64,000 nt of DNA from Thalassobacillus pellis (GCF_016908295.1 NZ_JAFBDO010000001.1:682001-746000), one strand, 5' to 3'. Shown: positions 1-10,629, counted from the first letter of the stretch. The notes: generated by a model from the letters alone, not told the origin. Translations and numbers: made by a program.

Positions 1-170
<170 letters not shown>

Positions 171-202
171 TTAAAATATAGAAAGTTTTTATATTCTTTT
201 AT

Positions 203-1320
<1,118 letters not shown>

Positions 1321-1321
1321 A

Positions 1322-1555
1322 TTATTGTTCTCCCGTATACTGTCGTACTAAGCGGATTGTTCCGTATGTACCTGCTCCCACCCCTAAGAGGATACCAATA
1401 ATCAAAAAGAGTGGCTGTGTCGCTAGCTGCTCATCAATAAACTTTCCCAGAAACGCGCCGGCCAATGGTCCACCAGCCAGCTGAGACACGATAGCACTCG
1501 TCAGCGCCATAGCTTGAAATGGATTTTTCTGCCTTTTCAAAGCAACCGCTCCCAT
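1322..1555 (-). CDS. atpZ: AtpZ/AtpI family membrane protein
   Basis: A 77-residue protein with a short basic N-terminus and two transmembrane helices. It contains the AtpZ-type stretch GGPLAGAFLGKFIDEQL and a glycine-rich second helix (GILLGVGAGTYGTIRLV). AtpZ proteins sit at the head of atp operons and act with AtpI in assembly or cation supply. This is the first gene after the promoter at 1623-1651. The upstream ribosome binding site is weak (TCAGG), which may keep its level below the structural subunits. Confidence 0.8.
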   Translation of the reverse strand: MGAVALKRQKNPFQAMALTSAIVSQLAGGPLAGAFLGKFIDEQLATQPLFLIIGILLGVGAGTYGTIRLVRQYTGEQ

Positions 1556-1622
1556 CCTGATTTTGGAGATGGAAAACCTTCGTGATAAAAGTGTGTGAAA
1601 ACCTTATCATGCACACTAAGTA

Positions 1623-1651
1623 AGCATACAATAGGGGTATTGGGTTGTCAA
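1623..1651 (-). promoter_or_regulatory. Sigma-A promoter of the atp operon
   Basis: On the minus strand TTGACA (1646-1651) is followed after exactly 17 bases by TATGCT (1623-1628), about 65 bases before the atpZ start. This is the best sigma-A match seen upstream of the operon. The remaining intergenic stretch up to the protease terminator (about 1652-2052) shows no convincing gene. Confidence 0.75.
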
Positions 1652-2052
1652 TGAGTTTGTGAGCAAAAATACATATGGATTGACAAATTTCAACAGCACC
1701 TATTTTGCTATTAAATAACCCTTGTTTCATTATATAAAAAATTCCATATTTTTAAAGTGAAACGGTTACAGAATTTCACGGTAATCGCAGGGTTAATTGC
1801 CATAAGTATACATGGAATGGAAAACTTATCTCGTATAAAAATGTGAAAATTTTATGACATTAATGCAGGGTAATTCTGACAAAATACGAGCTGGTTAGAT
1901 CCGTTAGGAGTAACGATGCATGCATGAGGGTATTTAAACCTAAATTGCCTTGTCATTTATGGTATCCTCGTCATGTTTTTGTGCAAAGAAAAGCGGCTTC
2001 CAACGAGGGGGCCGGCCAATTGCAAAAAGTTATTCATGATCATTAGAAATAG

Positions 2053-2080
2053 AAAAAAAGAGCTGATTTACCAGCTCTTT
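2053..2080 (-). terminator. Terminator of the subtilisin-like protease gene
   Basis: An AAAGAGCTG...CAGCTCTTT stem overlaps the TGA stop and is followed on the minus strand by a run of T. Confidence 0.85.
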
Positions 2081-2083
2081 TTT

Positions 2084-4255
2084 TCAGTCTACATAGATTT
2101 CTACCGGGGTTCCGTAGCTGTAATGGTTCTTGTCATTCTGGATGGTAATGACAGCTATGAACCTCCCGCCATTATTGATAAGTTTTTCATTTACCTCCCC
2201 TTCTACCACACCTTCTTTCACTTCCTCAAGCTCGACAAGCTTTTTTACATGGGTGAGCGTGTCTGGGTTGTACAGGTCAATTTTCACGTACTCCGAATCC
2301 TCAGGCAAATAGAATCTGTACTGGTAATCTGTCTGATCAAATTGGGAGGCAGTTATTTCAAAGCCCATAGCCCTTGGGTAATCGCTGGTTTCCAGCATGA
2401 ACAAATATGGCAGTTCAAACGTTTGATCAATACTTTTCATCTTGATCCAGCCTTGATGCAGCCCTTTTTCCAGGAAAACAGGCTGAACATGCAGGCGGAT
2501 CTTCACAGTCTTCTTCTCCCCGGGGGCGAGCGTAAAGCTTTCTGGAAGTATCCATTGCATCCCCTGCTTATGCTTTGGTTGTTCAAAGCTCAATGTCTGT
2601 TTGGTGTCACTCGTATTTTTAATAGAAATGGGTAACGTCTTTTTCGGAAAATTTGTGTTGAAACGGCCAAAGTTGAGCTTGGATGGTCTGATTTTCACAG
2701 CAGGTTTTAGTGCAGATTTAATATCCACCTTCCCCATCCCCTGTTCGGTCGGCATATATAACTCCCCAGCCTCATCCACTAGTGGCTCTGCAGTAGAGAG
2801 AATGGCGGTTTTTATATCCTCAGGTTCCCAGTCTGGATGGGCTTCCTTCAGCAAGGCGGCAATCCCTGCTATATGAGGAGCGGCCATGCTCGTTCCTTGC
2901 AGTTCCTGATAGCCCCCGGGTACAGTGCTGTCAATAGCTACCCCAGGGGCGAGGATATCCGGCTTGATCGTCCAATTGGATGTCACCGGTCCTCTTGAAC
3001 TGAATGCTGCAAGATGGTCGACTTCTTTTCTATATTCCGTTGTCAGCCACTGGTTAGCTGATTTACTTTTTTCTGACAGCCATTTTCCATCTTCTTTTGA
3101 TACCGCTACGACTGGTATACTGACGCTTGAGCCATCGATTGCTCCACGGAATTCACCCTTTTCATTGTTATAAATGATCACAGCTTCCGCACCGGCCGCT
3201 TCGGCAAGCATTGCTTTATCAGTAAAAGGAACTTTCCCCCGTTTCATCAGGACAATTTTTCCCCGGGCATTATTCAATGGCTTATCACCTATCCCTCCAT
3301 CGACTAATCGGTATCTCTTTTCAAGCTCCCATTCCGATGAACCTATCATAGGGATGAGTGGAATCTCCTTGTCATGGAATGAGTCTTTAATAATCGGGAC
3401 TTTCATAGGAGGGGTTGATGCCCCGACGGTAATCGCTTCCGTCGAGGTTGCAGGCGACCCGACCGTCCATGTATCCGGCCCGGTGTTCCCGGCAGCGACG
3501 ACCACCGTTACTCCAAGCTTTACTGCTGTATCGACAGCCACACTCGTCGGCCAGTCCGGACCATTCACCTCATTGCCGAGGGAGAGATTAATGACATCCA
3601 TCCCATCCTTTACTGCCTCTTCAATTGCTGCGATCACCTGCACAGATGTGCCGGCACCACCTGGGCCAAGTGCGCGATAACCATACAAAGAAGCATCAGG
3701 CGCGATCCCTTTCATTTTTCCATCAGCCGCGATGATTCCTGCAACATGCGTGCCATGGCTGGTAGCTCCATTTTCTGTCGTTTCCATGGGATCCTCATCA
3801 AAATCGACGACATCAAAGCCTCCCTTGTAATTCTTGATCAGGTCCGGATGAGTATAATCGATTCCAGTGTCGATTACACCTACTTTGACACCTTTTCCAG
3901 TATAAGGAATCGGGGCATTACCACGCTGGACTTCTTTCAAAAATGGGACAGACTGGTTGATATTTTCTATTTTAGTCGCATGATAAGTCTGCACAGGATG
4001 GCGATTGACGATAGCATCAATTTCGCTTAATTGTTCGACTTTATCCGGTGGACCTTTGACAGCAAGACCATTAAGGACAGTATCATAAACAGTCAGCACT
4101 TCCATTCTTGGAAGGTTCTGCTCTATTTCCTTTCTTACTTGGTAAGGATTACCATCGACTTCAATGATCCAAGTCGCTTCTTTCTCTTTTTCAAACCCTG
4201 AAGTAACCAAGAAGATGAAAGTAGTGATGATAAGGATCGTAGAGTTACGCAGCAT
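2084..4255 (-). CDS. Vpr-like secreted subtilisin-family serine protease
   Basis: A 723-residue extracellular endopeptidase of family S8. Order: signal peptide (about 1-20, LIITTFIFLVTSG), inhibitor I9-type propeptide (about 28-92), catalytic domain with Asp129 (VIDTGID), His167 (SHGTHVAG), oxyanion Asn257 (AAGN) and Ser456 (GTSMAAPH). A PA-type insert lies at about 300-405 between Asn and Ser, and a beta-rich C-terminal part follows from about 520. This layout matches B. subtilis Vpr/minor extracellular proteases. The ATG has AAAGGGGCG upstream. It stands alone between atp and mnaA, a position not held by a protease in B. subtilis, so it is probably a lineage-specific insertion. Substrate unknown; nutrient scavenging is likely. 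Confidence 0.88.
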   Translation of the reverse strand: MLRNSTILIITTFIFLVTSGFEKEKEATWIIEVDGNPYQVRKEIEQNLPRMEVLTVYDTVLNGLAVKGPPDKVEQLSEIDAIVNRHPVQTYHATKIENINQSVPFLKEVQRGNAPIPYTGKGVKVGVIDTGIDYTHPDLIKNYKGGFDVVDFDEDPMETTENGATSHGTHVAGIIAADGKMKGIAPDASLYGYRALGPGGAGTSVQVIAAIEEAVKDGMDVINLSLGNEVNGPDWPTSVAVDTAVKLGVTVVVAAGNTGPDTWTVGSPATSTEAITVGASTPPMKVPIIKDSFHDKEIPLIPMIGSSEWELEKRYRLVDGGIGDKPLNNARGKIVLMKRGKVPFTDKAMLAEAAGAEAVIIYNNEKGEFRGAIDGSSVSIPVVAVSKEDGKWLSEKSKSANQWLTTEYRKEVDHLAAFSSRGPVTSNWTIKPDILAPGVAIDSTVPGGYQELQGTSMAAPHIAGIAALLKEAHPDWEPEDIKTAILSTAEPLVDEAGELYMPTEQGMGKVDIKSALKPAVKIRPSKLNFGRFNTNFPKKTLPISIKNTSDTKQTLSFEQPKHKQGMQWILPESFTLAPGEKKTVKIRLHVQPVFLEKGLHQGWIKMKSIDQTFELPYLFMLETSDYPRAMGFEITASQFDQTDYQYRFYLPEDSEYVKIDLYNPDTLTHVKKLVELEEVKEGVVEGEVNEKLINNGGRFIAVITIQNDKNHYSYGTPVEIYVD

Positions 4256-4375
4256 TTTCTCGCCCCTTTCGTTCTTTATATTATCTGAAGAAAAGGCTGA
4301 GATATTCTTCTTTAAGGGCTCTGAAAAAGCATTTTCTAAAAGGAGCTGTTAAGATTTGTTGTTGGTTCTTAACTC

Positions 4376-4489
4376 TTGTCGGCGGATGCTTGGCGCGGGC
4401 ACAGCCTCAAGCCTTCTTGACCAAGTTGATCTTCGGATCGCGCTGTTCCCACAGGCGTCACCACCGATCGCTCATCGTGGGAGTCAACT
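4376..4489 (+). repeat. Dispersed repeat family R2, copy 1
   Basis: About 115 bases nearly identical along most of their length to 54106-54231. Shared blocks include GGCGGATGCTTG, CGCGGGCAC and CTTCGGATCGCGCTGTTCCC. Relative to the other copy, about 15 bases are missing, removing the left arm of a 10 bp inverted repeat. It is intergenic, part of a 484-base gene-free stretch (4256-4739) that also holds the array at 4549-4665. Confidence 0.8.
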
Positions 4490-4548
4490 GAGGCAAATCT
4501 AAAAAGAGTGGAAGGTTTTTCGGATTCTGAAGGTGGAGGCTATTGTTT

Positions 4549-4665
4549 ATGATCGTTCAAGTCGGAAATATGCTCGCCCAGCTATGATTTATGCTTGCCC
4601 CAGGCAGAAATACGCTTGCCCAGCAAAGGATTATGCTCGCCCCGGGCGGAAATATGCTCGTTCAG
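4549..4665 (+). repeat. Tandem array with exact 21 bp period, six units
   Basis: A core resembling TATGCTCGCCC recurs with its ATG-equivalent at 4549, 4570, 4591, 4612, 4633 and 4654, i.e. every 21 bases without exception. The other roughly 10 bases of each unit vary but are purine rich. The period equals two helical turns. An open frame also crosses it as degenerate heptapeptides, but no ribosome binding site or family supports translation. Confidence 0.85.
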
Positions 4666-4685
4666 GCAAAAGGCAGGACGAAATA

Positions 4686-4727
4686 AAAATTCCACGGGAG
4701 TGTATGGACACTCTCCGTGGAATTTTT
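4686..4727 (-). terminator. Terminator downstream of mnaA
   Basis: Long near-perfect hairpin, arms AAAAATTCCACGG and CCGTGGAATTTTT, giving a U-run on the minus strand. Confidence 0.9.
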
Positions 4728-4739
4728 CTGCATATTGTA

Positions 4740-5885
4740 TTATGGATGGAATTCTTCCGGTTTGGCATCACGCTGATTAAAGAAATAGCGGATCGCTTCA
4801 GCTATTCGGTTTGAAGCTTGCCCATCTCCATAAGGGTTGGATGCTTTAGACATTACTTCGTGTGCATTTGCATCTGACAGCAATTCATCGGCAAGATTGA
4901 AAATATTATCTTCGTCGGTGCCAGCAAGCTTCAGGGTCCCTGCTTCGATTCCCTCCGGGCGTTCGGTGGTATCTCGCAGGACAAGCACTGGCACCCCAAG
5001 GGATGGGGCTTCTTCCTGGACACCACCAGAATCGGTTAAAATCAGGTGAGCTCGTGAGGCGAAATTATGAAAATCGATGACTCCCAGTGGTGAAATCAAC
5101 TTGATGCGATCGTCATTGCCAAGAATTTTTTCTGCCGTTTCCTGAACTACCGGGTTCAGGTGAACAGGATACACGACCTGGATATCTTCATGGGTTTCGA
5201 CCAGACGTTTGATCGCCCGGAACATCTGCTCCATATTCTCCCCGAGGTTTTCTCTGCGGTGAGCAGTCATGAGCACAAGACGTCGGTCACCAAGATCGTC
5301 GATTACTTCATGGGAATAATCCTCGTCTACAGTCGTTTTCAAGGCGTCGATTGCAGTATTTCCAGTTATGAAAATGCTATCTTCGGATTTATTTTCTGCG
5401 ATGAGATTCTCTTGTGATTTACTGGTCGGAGCAAAATGCAGATCAGCAAGCACCCCTGTCAATTGTCTGTTCATTTCTTCAGGATACGGGGAATATTTAT
5501 TCCAGGTACGCAGTCCTGCTTCGACGTGTCCTACTGGTATCTGATTATAATAGGCAGCGATCGATGCAGCAAACGTCGTAGTCGTGTCACCATGGACCAG
5601 CACAATATCAGGCTTTGTTTCTTTCATGACATTATCCAGACCCTCCATTGCGCGGGAAGTGACCTGCGTCAATGTCTGACGCTGTTTCATGATATTCAGA
5701 TCATGATCCGGTTCAATAGCAAAAATCTCAAGTACCTGGTCAAGCATTTCCCTATGTTGGGCTGTCACCGTAACGATCGGTTCGAACTCGGCCGGCCGTT
5801 TTTTCAATTCAAGCACTAGTGGAGCCATTTTGATTGCTTCCGGTCTGGTACCGAAAATTGTCATCACCTTGATAGGTTTCGTCAT
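4740..5885 (-). CDS. mnaA: UDP-N-acetylglucosamine 2-epimerase (non-hydrolysing)
   Basis: Interconverts UDP-GlcNAc and UDP-ManNAc in the cytoplasm, feeding teichoic-acid linkage units and other cell-wall polymers. The 381-residue length fits the WecB/MnaA family. Visible motifs are GTRPEAIKMAP near the N-terminus, HGDTTTT with Asp100, VEAGLRT with Glu122, TAHRREN, and the nucleotide-binding LTDSGGVQEEAPSLG. The start has GGGAGTG six bases upstream and lies 14 bases after upp, so the two are probably cotranscribed. Confidence 0.95.
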   Translation of the reverse strand: MTKPIKVMTIFGTRPEAIKMAPLVLELKKRPAEFEPIVTVTAQHREMLDQVLEIFAIEPDHDLNIMKQRQTLTQVTSRAMEGLDNVMKETKPDIVLVHGDTTTTFAASIAAYYNQIPVGHVEAGLRTWNKYSPYPEEMNRQLTGVLADLHFAPTSKSQENLIAENKSEDSIFITGNTAIDALKTTVDEDYSHEVIDDLGDRRLVLMTAHRRENLGENMEQMFRAIKRLVETHEDIQVVYPVHLNPVVQETAEKILGNDDRIKLISPLGVIDFHNFASRAHLILTDSGGVQEEAPSLGVPVLVLRDTTERPEGIEAGTLKLAGTDEDNIFNLADELLSDANAHEVMSKASNPYGDGQASNRIAEAIRYFFNQRDAKPEEFHP

Positions 5886-5899
5886 GTTGACACTCCCAT

Positions 5900-6532
5900 C
5901 TATTTTGTTCCGAATAAACGGTCGCCAGCATCGCCAAGACCTGGCACAATATATCCTTTATCGTTCAGTTTCTCATCCAATGCTGCAAGGTAGATGTCCA
6001 CATCAGGATGGGCTTTTTGGACAGCCTCCACCCCTTCAGGTGCAGCCACGATACACATCAGACGAATTTGACGGGCACCACGATTTTTGAGCGAGTCAAT
6101 CGCAGCATTGGCGGATCCGCCTGTTGCCAGCATCGGGTCGAGGACAATCAGTTCACGTTCTTCTATATCGCTCGGGAGCTTTACATAGTATTCCACCGGC
6201 TTCAAAGTTTCTGGATCGCGATACAAACCAACATGGCCTACTTTAGCAGCTGGAATCAATTGCAGCATACCATCTACCATGCCAAGTCCGGCACGTAAAA
6301 TCGGAACAAGACCGATTTTTTTCCCTGTAAGAACTTTCGCTTTTGCTCCGGAAACCACTGGCGTATCGATTTCCACTTCTTCCACAGGCAAATCACGAGT
6401 GATTTCAAAAGCCATCAAAGCAGCCACTTCGTCCACGAGCTCTCGAAAGTCTTTCGTGCCTGTACTATTTTTCCGTATGTATGTCAGCTTATGTTGGATT
6501 AACGGATGATCCAAAACGTATACGTTTCCCAT
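5900..6532 (-). CDS. upp: Uracil phosphoribosyltransferase
   Basis: Salvages uracil to UMP with PRPP. The protein of 210 residues has the family N-terminus [20 protein letters not shown], the PRPP loop [12 protein letters not shown], and the C-terminal uracil-binding [13 protein letters not shown] longer frame opens at 6571, but the ATG at 6530-6532 has AAGGAG at suitable distance and matches the family start. The promoter -10 at 6579-6584 also lies too close for the longer form. Probably cotranscribed with mnaA. Confidence 0.96.
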   Translation of the reverse strand: MGNVYVLDHPLIQHKLTYIRKNSTGTKDFRELVDEVAALMAFEITRDLPVEEVEIDTPVVSGAKAKVLTGKKIGLVPILRAGLGMVDGMLQLIPAAKVGHVGLYRDPETLKPVEYYVKLPSDIEERELIVLDPMLATGGSANAAIDSLKNRGARQIRLMCIVAAPEGVEAVQKAHPDVDIYLAALDEKLNDKGYIVPGLGDAGDRLFGTK

Positions 6533-6578
6533 TAGCCGATTCACTCCTTCGACATATTTTATAGTTGGCATCCTTCAA

Positions 6579-6607
6579 ATTGTACAAAAGAAAAACAATA
6601 ACCGCAA
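6579..6607 (-). promoter_or_regulatory. Sigma-A promoter of upp-mnaA
   Basis: TTGCGG (6602-6607), 17-base spacer, TACAAT (6579-6584) on the minus strand, about 40 bases before the chosen upp start. Confidence 0.6.
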
Positions 6608-6760
6608 CCTGAAGAAAGTGGAAGTGTCTGTTGAATAGTTTATCAGCGGTCGCTGCGTATTAGATATCTCGAAAAGTCAATGATAACGAAATCCACAGGC
6701 TGCCACCAGCGCTGGACCAATCCCTCCCCGCTATTGACCTGCAATACTAATCGCCAATGA

Positions 6761-6806
6761 AAAAGAGGCTGAACCAGGGGGAATTTTTCCTGGTAACAAC
6801 CTCTTT
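6761..6806 (-). terminator. Terminator of glyA
   Basis: Imperfect hairpin, arms AAAGAGG and CCTCTTT with an inner ACCAGG/CCTGGT stem, T-rich on the minus strand, directly after the glyA stop. Confidence 0.8.
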
Positions 6807-6811
6807 GTCCA

Positions 6812-8050
6812 TTATTGATATAGTGGGAACTGGCTGGTCAAGCGTAGTACACGCTCAGCAGCCTGCTTCATTTTCTCTTCGTCTTCATGGTTTTTAAGTG
6901 TGAAGGCGATAATTTCTGCGATTTCGTCCATTTCTTTTTCCCCGAAGCCGCGGGAAGTGACTGCTGCTGTACCGATACGGATACCGCTGGTTACAAACGG
7001 GCTTTCCGGGTCGAAAGGGATGGTGTTCTTGTTCGTCGTTACGCCAACTTCATCCAATGCTTTTTCAGCTACTTTACCAGTAAGATTCAGCGGACGTACA
7101 TCAAGGAGCAGCAAGTGGTTGTCTGTACCGCCGGACACTAGGCGTACACCTTGTTTTTGCAAGGACTCACCAAGTCGCTTGGCATTTTTGATGACCTGCT
7201 CAGAATAAGACTTGAAATCATCCTGTAAAGCTTCATAAAAGGAAACAGCTTTAGCAGCGATGACGTGCATCAATGGGCCGCCCTGCATGCCAGGGAAAAC
7301 GGTCTTATCAATTTTCTTGGCGAATTCCTCTTTGCACAGGATCATTCCGCCACGTGGCCCGCGTAATGTCTTATGGGTAGTTGTCGTGACAAAATGGGCG
7401 TGAGGGACTGGGTTCGGGTGATGGCCAGTAGCTACAAGACCGGCAATATGCGCCATATCAACCAGCAGGTAGGCACCGACTTCATCGGCTATTTCCCGGA
7501 ATTTCGCAAAATCAATGGTACGGGAATAGGCACTGGCTCCAGCTACAATCAGCTTCGGCTTTAGCTCCTTCGCTTTTTCCAATACAGCGTCATAGTCAAT
7601 TCTTTCTGTTTCTTTATCTACACCATAATCTTCAAAATTGTACAGTTTACCGCTGAAGTTTACGGAGCTTCCGTGTGTCAAATGGCCGCCATGATTCAGA
7701 TTCATTCCAAGTACTGTATCGCCTGGTTCCAGGACGGTAAAATAAACAGCCATGTTCGCCTGGGCGCCAGAATGAGTCTGTACATTAGCGTGATCAGCAC
7801 CGAACAATTCTTTTGCACGATCACGGGCCAAATTCTCAACGACATCCACATGTTCACAGCCGCCATAGTAACGTCGGCCAGGATAGCCTTCCGCATATTT
7901 ATTCGTCAGGACGGAGCCCATTGCTTCCATCACTGCTTCTGAGACGAAATTTTCAGATGCGATCAGTTCAATCTTTTCCTGCTGCCTGGTTTTTTCATCC
8001 TCCATTGCTTGGAATACTGCCAGGTCCCTTTGTTTGACTTGTTCCATCAT
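6812..8050 (-). CDS. glyA: Serine hydroxymethyltransferase
   Basis: PLP enzyme converting serine and tetrahydrofolate to glycine and 5,10-methylene-THF, the main one-carbon source. It is 412 residues and carries [26 protein letters not shown] and the PLP-binding [14 protein letters not shown] with Lys227. Two adjacent ATG codons share an AGAGGGG ribosome binding site, so the start is certain only to within one codon. It lies 29 bases after ywlG in the same direction, so the genes form an operon as in B. subtilis. Confidence 0.97.
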   Translation of the reverse strand: MMEQVKQRDLAVFQAMEDEKTRQQEKIELIASENFVSEAVMEAMGSVLTNKYAEGYPGRRYYGGCEHVDVVENLARDRAKELFGADHANVQTHSGAQANMAVYFTVLEPGDTVLGMNLNHGGHLTHGSSVNFSGKLYNFEDYGVDKETERIDYDAVLEKAKELKPKLIVAGASAYSRTIDFAKFREIADEVGAYLLVDMAHIAGLVATGHHPNPVPHAHFVTTTTHKTLRGPRGGMILCKEEFAKKIDKTVFPGMQGGPLMHVIAAKAVSFYEALQDDFKSYSEQVIKNAKRLGESLQKQGVRLVSGGTDNHLLLLDVRPLNLTGKVAEKALDEVGVTTNKNTIPFDPESPFVTSGIRIGTAAVTSRGFGEKEMDEIAEIIAFTLKNHEDEEKMKQAAERVLRLTSQFPLYQ

Positions 8051-8079
8051 TACTTTCCCCTCTCTGCTGTTGCAAATGA

Positions 8080-8649
8080 TTAGTCACACTCTGCTTCCAC
8101 TTGTGGCTGCTTGTATACGGCGCGTTCGCCGCCAATGAGGCGCAGCCTGGTCCGGGCTGTGTTCAAATGGGCATGTCCAACAGACTTCTGTGAAAACCGA
8201 AGCGGGACGGCCACTCGTTTCAAGTGCATCCCGATCAGGGTATCACCAATATCGATCCCCACTTCCGCCTGTACTGTTTCTGCCAATACAGGGTCTTCCA
8301 GCCGCTTATATGCGTAGGAAGCCATCGAACCGCCAGCCTTTGGAACCGGGATGGCAGAAACCTGCTCGTACCCGTGTTCCTTCATTGTACTGCGCTCCAT
8401 GACTAACGCCCGGTTCAAGTGCTCACAACATTGAAAAATGAGTGCTGCGCCAGTTTCCTCCTTAAGACGTTGAAACGCCTCGAACAACACGGCAGCTATT
8501 TCTTCACTTCCGGAAGTGCCGATCCGTTCACCTGCAATTTCACTGGTAGAACAGCCGATGACAAATTGCTCGCCTGCCTTGATATGACCACTCTCGGAAA
8601 TTTCAGTCACGATTGTCTCGACATCTTTACTGATGCGTTCCAAATCCAT
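8080..8649 (-). CDS. ywlG: YwlG, TIGR01440/UPF0340 family protein of unknown function
   Basis: A conserved cytoplasmic protein of 189 residues whose biochemical role is not established. Features seen: helical N-terminus [14 protein letters not shown], a [17 protein letters not shown] loop, and a [11 protein letters not shown] motif that suggests a small-molecule or nucleotide pocket (inference). A longer reading frame begins at 8688, but the ATG at 8647-8649 fits a GGAGGTG site and the family start. It always neighbours glyA and rpiB in Bacillus. Confidence 0.85.
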   Translation of the reverse strand: MDLERISKDVETIVTEISESGHIKAGEQFVIGCSTSEIAGERIGTSGSEEIAAVLFEAFQRLKEETGAALIFQCCEHLNRALVMERSTMKEHGYEQVSAIPVPKAGGSMASYAYKRLEDPVLAETVQAEVGIDIGDTLIGMHLKRVAVPLRFSQKSVGHAHLNTARTRLRLIGGERAVYKQPQVEAECD

Positions 8650-8769
8650 GATATGCTGCCACCTCCATGAGGCTGAATTTGAGCCCAAAAACTTTCAACT
8701 ACTTTACCAATTTTGAAAAAAGAGAAGCCTATATTTCATATGCTCCTCTACACTCTATTTTCTATTCTA

Positions 8770-9210
8770 TTATTTATTTTCGTATTCGGCAATCTTTCCA
8801 ACCCGATTTGCGTGACGTCCGCCTTCATATTCTGTGGAAACCCACGTACGGACGATTTCTATTGCAAGTCCAGGACCGATTACACGTTCCCCCATGCACA
8901 GGACATTGGAGTCATTGTGCTCACGGGTAGCTTTGGCGCTGAACAGATCATGGACAAGCGCTGCGCGGATGCCCTTCACTTTATTTGCTGAAATAGACAT
9001 TCCAATACCTGTCCCGCAGATGAGGATTCCTTTATCAAATTCCCCATTTGCCACACGCTCCGCTGCAGGGATTCCGTAATCTGGATAATCGACGGACCCG
9101 GCACAGTCACAACCGATATCTTCGTATTGAATTTCCAGTTCGTCTAACAAGGAGGCAATTTCTTTCCGCAAGTTCGTTCCTCCATGGTCGGACGCTAGAA
9201 TTATTTTCAT
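8770..9210 (-). CDS. rpiB: Ribose-5-phosphate isomerase B
   Basis: Interconverts ribose 5-phosphate and ribulose 5-phosphate in the pentose phosphate pathway. The 146-residue protein starts MKIILASDHGG and has the GTGIGMSISANK phosphate/anion loop and CMGERVIGPGLA, all typical of the RpiB/LacAB fold. The ATG at 9208-9210 follows AAGGAG; the longer frame from 9258 lacks such a site. In B. subtilis the orthologue is ywlF. Confidence 0.93.
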   Translation of the reverse strand: MKIILASDHGGTNLRKEIASLLDELEIQYEDIGCDCAGSVDYPDYGIPAAERVANGEFDKGILICGTGIGMSISANKVKGIRAALVHDLFSAKATREHNDSNVLCMGERVIGPGLAIEIVRTWVSTEYEGGRHANRVGKIAEYENK

Positions 9211-9354
9211 GCTGCCATCACTCCTTCTGATTATATGATGCTTGTTTCCCAAGAACATGTCAATTGCCAGGTGTCGAATTTAATGCCAATACCAGGAAGA
9301 TCTTGATCATAGGGTTAAAGCATCAACACCCATCATTTTAATATTTTACAAAAT

Positions 9355-9390
9355 TAAAAAAACAGCTGCCAGGTTTGCTGGTCAGCTGTT
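9355..9390 (-). terminator. Terminator of ywlE
   Basis: AACAGCTG...CAGCTGTT stem overlapping the last codons of ywlE, followed by seven T on the minus strand. Confidence 0.85.
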
Positions 9391-9996
9391 ATTATCTTCT
9401 AATTTTTTCACAAGGAGTACTATATGCTTCTCGATATCTTCACGGGTCTTACGGTAAATGGCCACATCGCCACCAAATGGGTCGACAATGTCAAGATCCG
9501 GGAGTTGATCCTCTAATTCCTGAATTTTTTCCAAATCCTTTTTACAGGCTTCATATAGCTTATTCTGTATTGTTTCCATATCATCCTCACCTTTATGGTC
9601 CTGGAGGATGCGGGATTTTTTTTCTTCAAGATCAGCATACGCTGTTTTAAGCTTTTCCCAATTGCTGGACTGATCGATCAGCACGTATTCTTTTAAGGTA
9701 AAGCATTTGTCCCGACAGTTTTCATCCTGCATGATAAGTGTCTGTTTATGCTGTTCGCTCATCGTTAAAATGATATCCGCCCATTCCACCAGCTCAGGTG
9801 TAACCGGCTGGGAATGATGATCGAAGGCAATGCTCTGTTCCTCGAGCACTTGTCTTGTCCCTTCTGACATCGGACTGCCTTTACCAGCAAATATTCCAGC
9901 AGACCGCACTTCAACATTATTACCGAGGTGTTTCAGCAGCGCTTCCGCCATCGGGCTCCGGCAAGTATTGCCTGTGCATACGAACAAAACCTTCAT
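9382..9996 (-). CDS. ywlE: Protein-arginine phosphatase YwlE with a large insertion
   Basis: Low-molecular-weight phosphatase fold that removes phosphate from arginine residues marked by McsB, controlling stress regulators such as CtsR. The P-loop CTGNTCRS gives nucleophile Cys7 and Arg13. Thr11 is the residue known to select phosphoarginine over phosphotyrosine. The acid Asp172 lies in DPFGG. At 204 residues it is about 54 longer than B. subtilis YwlE: residues about 106-170, highly charged and predicted helical, are inserted between LKEYV and DPFGG. The start at 9996 has AGGAGG upstream and aligns with the family. Confidence 0.9.
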   Translation of the reverse strand: MKVLFVCTGNTCRSPMAEALLKHLGNNVEVRSAGIFAGKGSPMSEGTRQVLEEQSIAFDHHSQPVTPELVEWADIILTMSEQHKQTLIMQDENCRDKCFTLKEYVLIDQSSNWEKLKTAYADLEEKKSRILQDHKGEDDMETIQNKLYEACKKDLEKIQELEDQLPDLDIVDPFGGDVAIYRKTREDIEKHIVLLVKKLEDNNS

Positions 9997-10077
9997 TCCC
10001 TGATCTCCTCCTAAAAAGCTTCTTTCTTTTACCAATATTATCATAAGGGAATTTTCTGAGGAAAATAATCAGTATGA

Positions 10078-10629
10078 TCAAAAAATCATATTCAGGCCGA
10101 TGCCACAAAGAATACTGCCGCCAAGTAATTCACTGTAAGTGCCCAGCAGTCCTTTCGCTTTTCTGCCTAGGATGAATCCAAGCCATGTAAGTACCATGCT
10201 GATGCAGCCGAAAAGGACAACAGCCATCAGCATGCCTGCACCGGAAATACCGAGGCTTAAGCCTGCCGAAAAGCTGTCGATGCTCACAGTGAAAGCAAAC
10301 AGGTAGACGCCTGGACCAATAGGGGCCTGGGGCGGCTTTTTATCGTCGCGGAAAGAGGAAAAGAACATGTGGGCTCCTAAGCCGAGCAGCAATGCCCCAC
10401 CAATGAGAATGGTTGCCTGGTCAAACTGGGAAGAGACCAATTTGCCCAGTGTAATTCCGATGAAAGGCATGACCATGTGAAAAATCCCAACCATAATTCC
10501 TATGAAAAACACTCGCTTTAAACGGATGACCTGCATGCCCATTCCCAATGATACAGAAAAAGCATCCAGCCCCAGTGCAAAGGCAAGTACAGCTAATGAA
10601 ACGAATTCTCCCAACCAAATGGAAGCCAT
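10078..10629 (-). CDS. mntP: Manganese efflux pump MntP
   Basis: A 183-residue inner-membrane exporter that relieves manganese excess. Six hydrophobic segments in two related halves are visible. Each half carries an aspartate-serine motif, LDAFSVSLGMG near the N-terminus and IDSFSAGLSLG in the fourth segment, as in the MntP (formerly YebN/YwlD) family. It follows ywlC by about 60 bases in the same direction. No yybP-ykoY manganese riboswitch is recognisable in that short gap, so it probably relies on the upstream transcript. Confidence 0.92.
   Translation of the reverse strand: MASIWLGEFVSLAVLAFALGLDAFSVSLGMGMQVIRLKRVFFIGIMVGIFHMVMPFIGITLGKLVSSQFDQATILIGGALLLGLGAHMFFSSFRDDKKPPQAPIGPGVYLFAFTVSIDSFSAGLSLGISGAGMLMAVVLFGCISMVLTWLGFILGRKAKGLLGTYSELLGGSILCGIGLNMIF

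Noticed and set aside
1760-1790. cre-like GTGAAACGGTTACAG upstream of atp
   Set aside because: One base short of the consensus spacing between the two halves and over 100 bases upstream of the promoter.
1973-2635. 220-codon plus-strand frame
   Set aside because: Lies antisense to the subtilisin gene and its terminator, has no ribosome binding site and no recognisable protein features.
4533-4814. Plus-strand frame giving heptapeptides of the KYARPAM type
   Set aside because: The frame is a consequence of the 21 bp array; no ribosome binding site, and it runs through the mnaA terminator into antisense mnaA.
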